A stretch of 64,000 nt of DNA. Origin: Planctomycetota bacterium. Lineage in GTDB: Bacteria > Planctomycetota > UBA8742 > UBA2392. Numbering within the stretch: the stretch's first letter is position 1; each line of letters begins with the position of its first letter. The position numbers and the translations under genes were made by a program. Below the pieces are notes generated by a model. The model saw only the letters and a list, made by a program, of their open reading frames with translations. It had not been told where the DNA came from and ran no database searches. The DNA lies in NCBI GenBank assembly GCA_027493625.1, contig JAOSKM010000003.1, positions 434,001 to 498,000 on the forward strand, given 5' to 3'. Of the stretch, positions 63,897 to 64,000 are shown one piece after another.

Positions 63897-64000
63897 GTGC
63901 TGAAGCGACTCACAGACAAAATCCGCAAGGCCTGGGCCGAGACCGCCCCCGTTTCCACGGCCGCGTCGCGCGCCAATCCCTTCGCCTGCATCGAGGGACG
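63897..64000 (+). CDS. Start of an unidentified gene (cut by window edge)
   Basis: GTG at 63897 follows GGGAGG with good spacing. The frame is open to the end of the window (VLKRLTDKIRKAWAETAPVS), too short to identify. It is divergent from infC. Confidence 0.45.
   Translation, partial: MLKRLTDKIRKAWAETAPVSTAASRANPFACIEG

Overview
The window is high-GC bacterial DNA (roughly two thirds G+C by eye). The cell envelope looks Gram-negative: there are many lipoboxes, an LpoB-like activator, a Wza-like export lipoprotein and an O-antigen-ligase-like protein. The many zinc-ribbon, MORN and TPR proteins, charge-rich secreted proteins and dense palindromic intergenic repeats suggest Planctomycetota or a similarly large-genomed phylum. 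No rRNA is present, so this placement is only a guess.

The most notable observation is two genes interrupted by an in-frame TGA exactly at the catalytic cysteine. One is a TlpA-like thioredoxin lipoprotein (6385-6918, motif W-[TGA]-G-A-C). The other is a MoeB/ThiF-rhodanese fusion (complement of 19580-20764, motif VVY-[TGA]-RSGGRS). Both read on intact to a natural C-terminus, and both have a hairpin downstream of the TGA in the range expected of a bacterial SECIS. I read them as selenoproteins. No selenocysteine machinery lies in the window. A second highlight is a free-standing MamK-like actin homologue (42572-43663), with no magnetosome genes around it, whose 3' end is tandemly duplicated.

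Layout. 1-6.2 kb: RIC iron-sulfur repair protein behind a TetR remnant, zinc-ribbon/MORN proteins, a COG3014-LpoB pair and an RluA-type pseudouridine synthase whose end was rewritten by a 50-bp insertion. 6.4-17 kb: Sec thioredoxin, small secreted proteins, a YdiJ-like FAD/Fe-S oxidoreductase divergent from a MarR gene, a membrane HD phosphohydrolase, and an IS4-family element sitting in a palindromic repeat. 17-27 kb: nucleotide-cyclase-domain protein, SRP RNA, Sec MoeZ, proC, Sir2, zinc-ribbon protein, DUF2625, AAC(3)-like protein and TPR protein. 27-36 kb: exopolysaccharide genes (GT4, ligase, Wzz, Wza, UDP-glucuronate decarboxylase, GT39-like). 36-43 kb: membrane proteins, an ECF sigma factor with its probable anti-sigma partner, and a KEKE-repeat DUF6600-like lipoprotein. 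43-53 kb: MamK-like, peptidase C26, folC, xseB, rpmI-rplT, a giant TMTC-like TPR glycosyltransferase and HU. 53-64 kb: GGDEF protein, kexin-like protease with a MYXO-CTERM-like tail, two paralogous KEKE secreted proteins, a HEATH-motif lipoprotein, a HAD hydrolase and infC.

Ten single-base indels, nearly all in homopolymer runs, break otherwise intact genes including folC and rpmI. They look like sequence errors rather than gene decay, so I annotate the full-length genes across them. They cannot explain the two TGA codons, which are in frame and substitute for cysteine. At least six families of short palindromic repeats fill the intergenic space, and some have invaded coding sequence.
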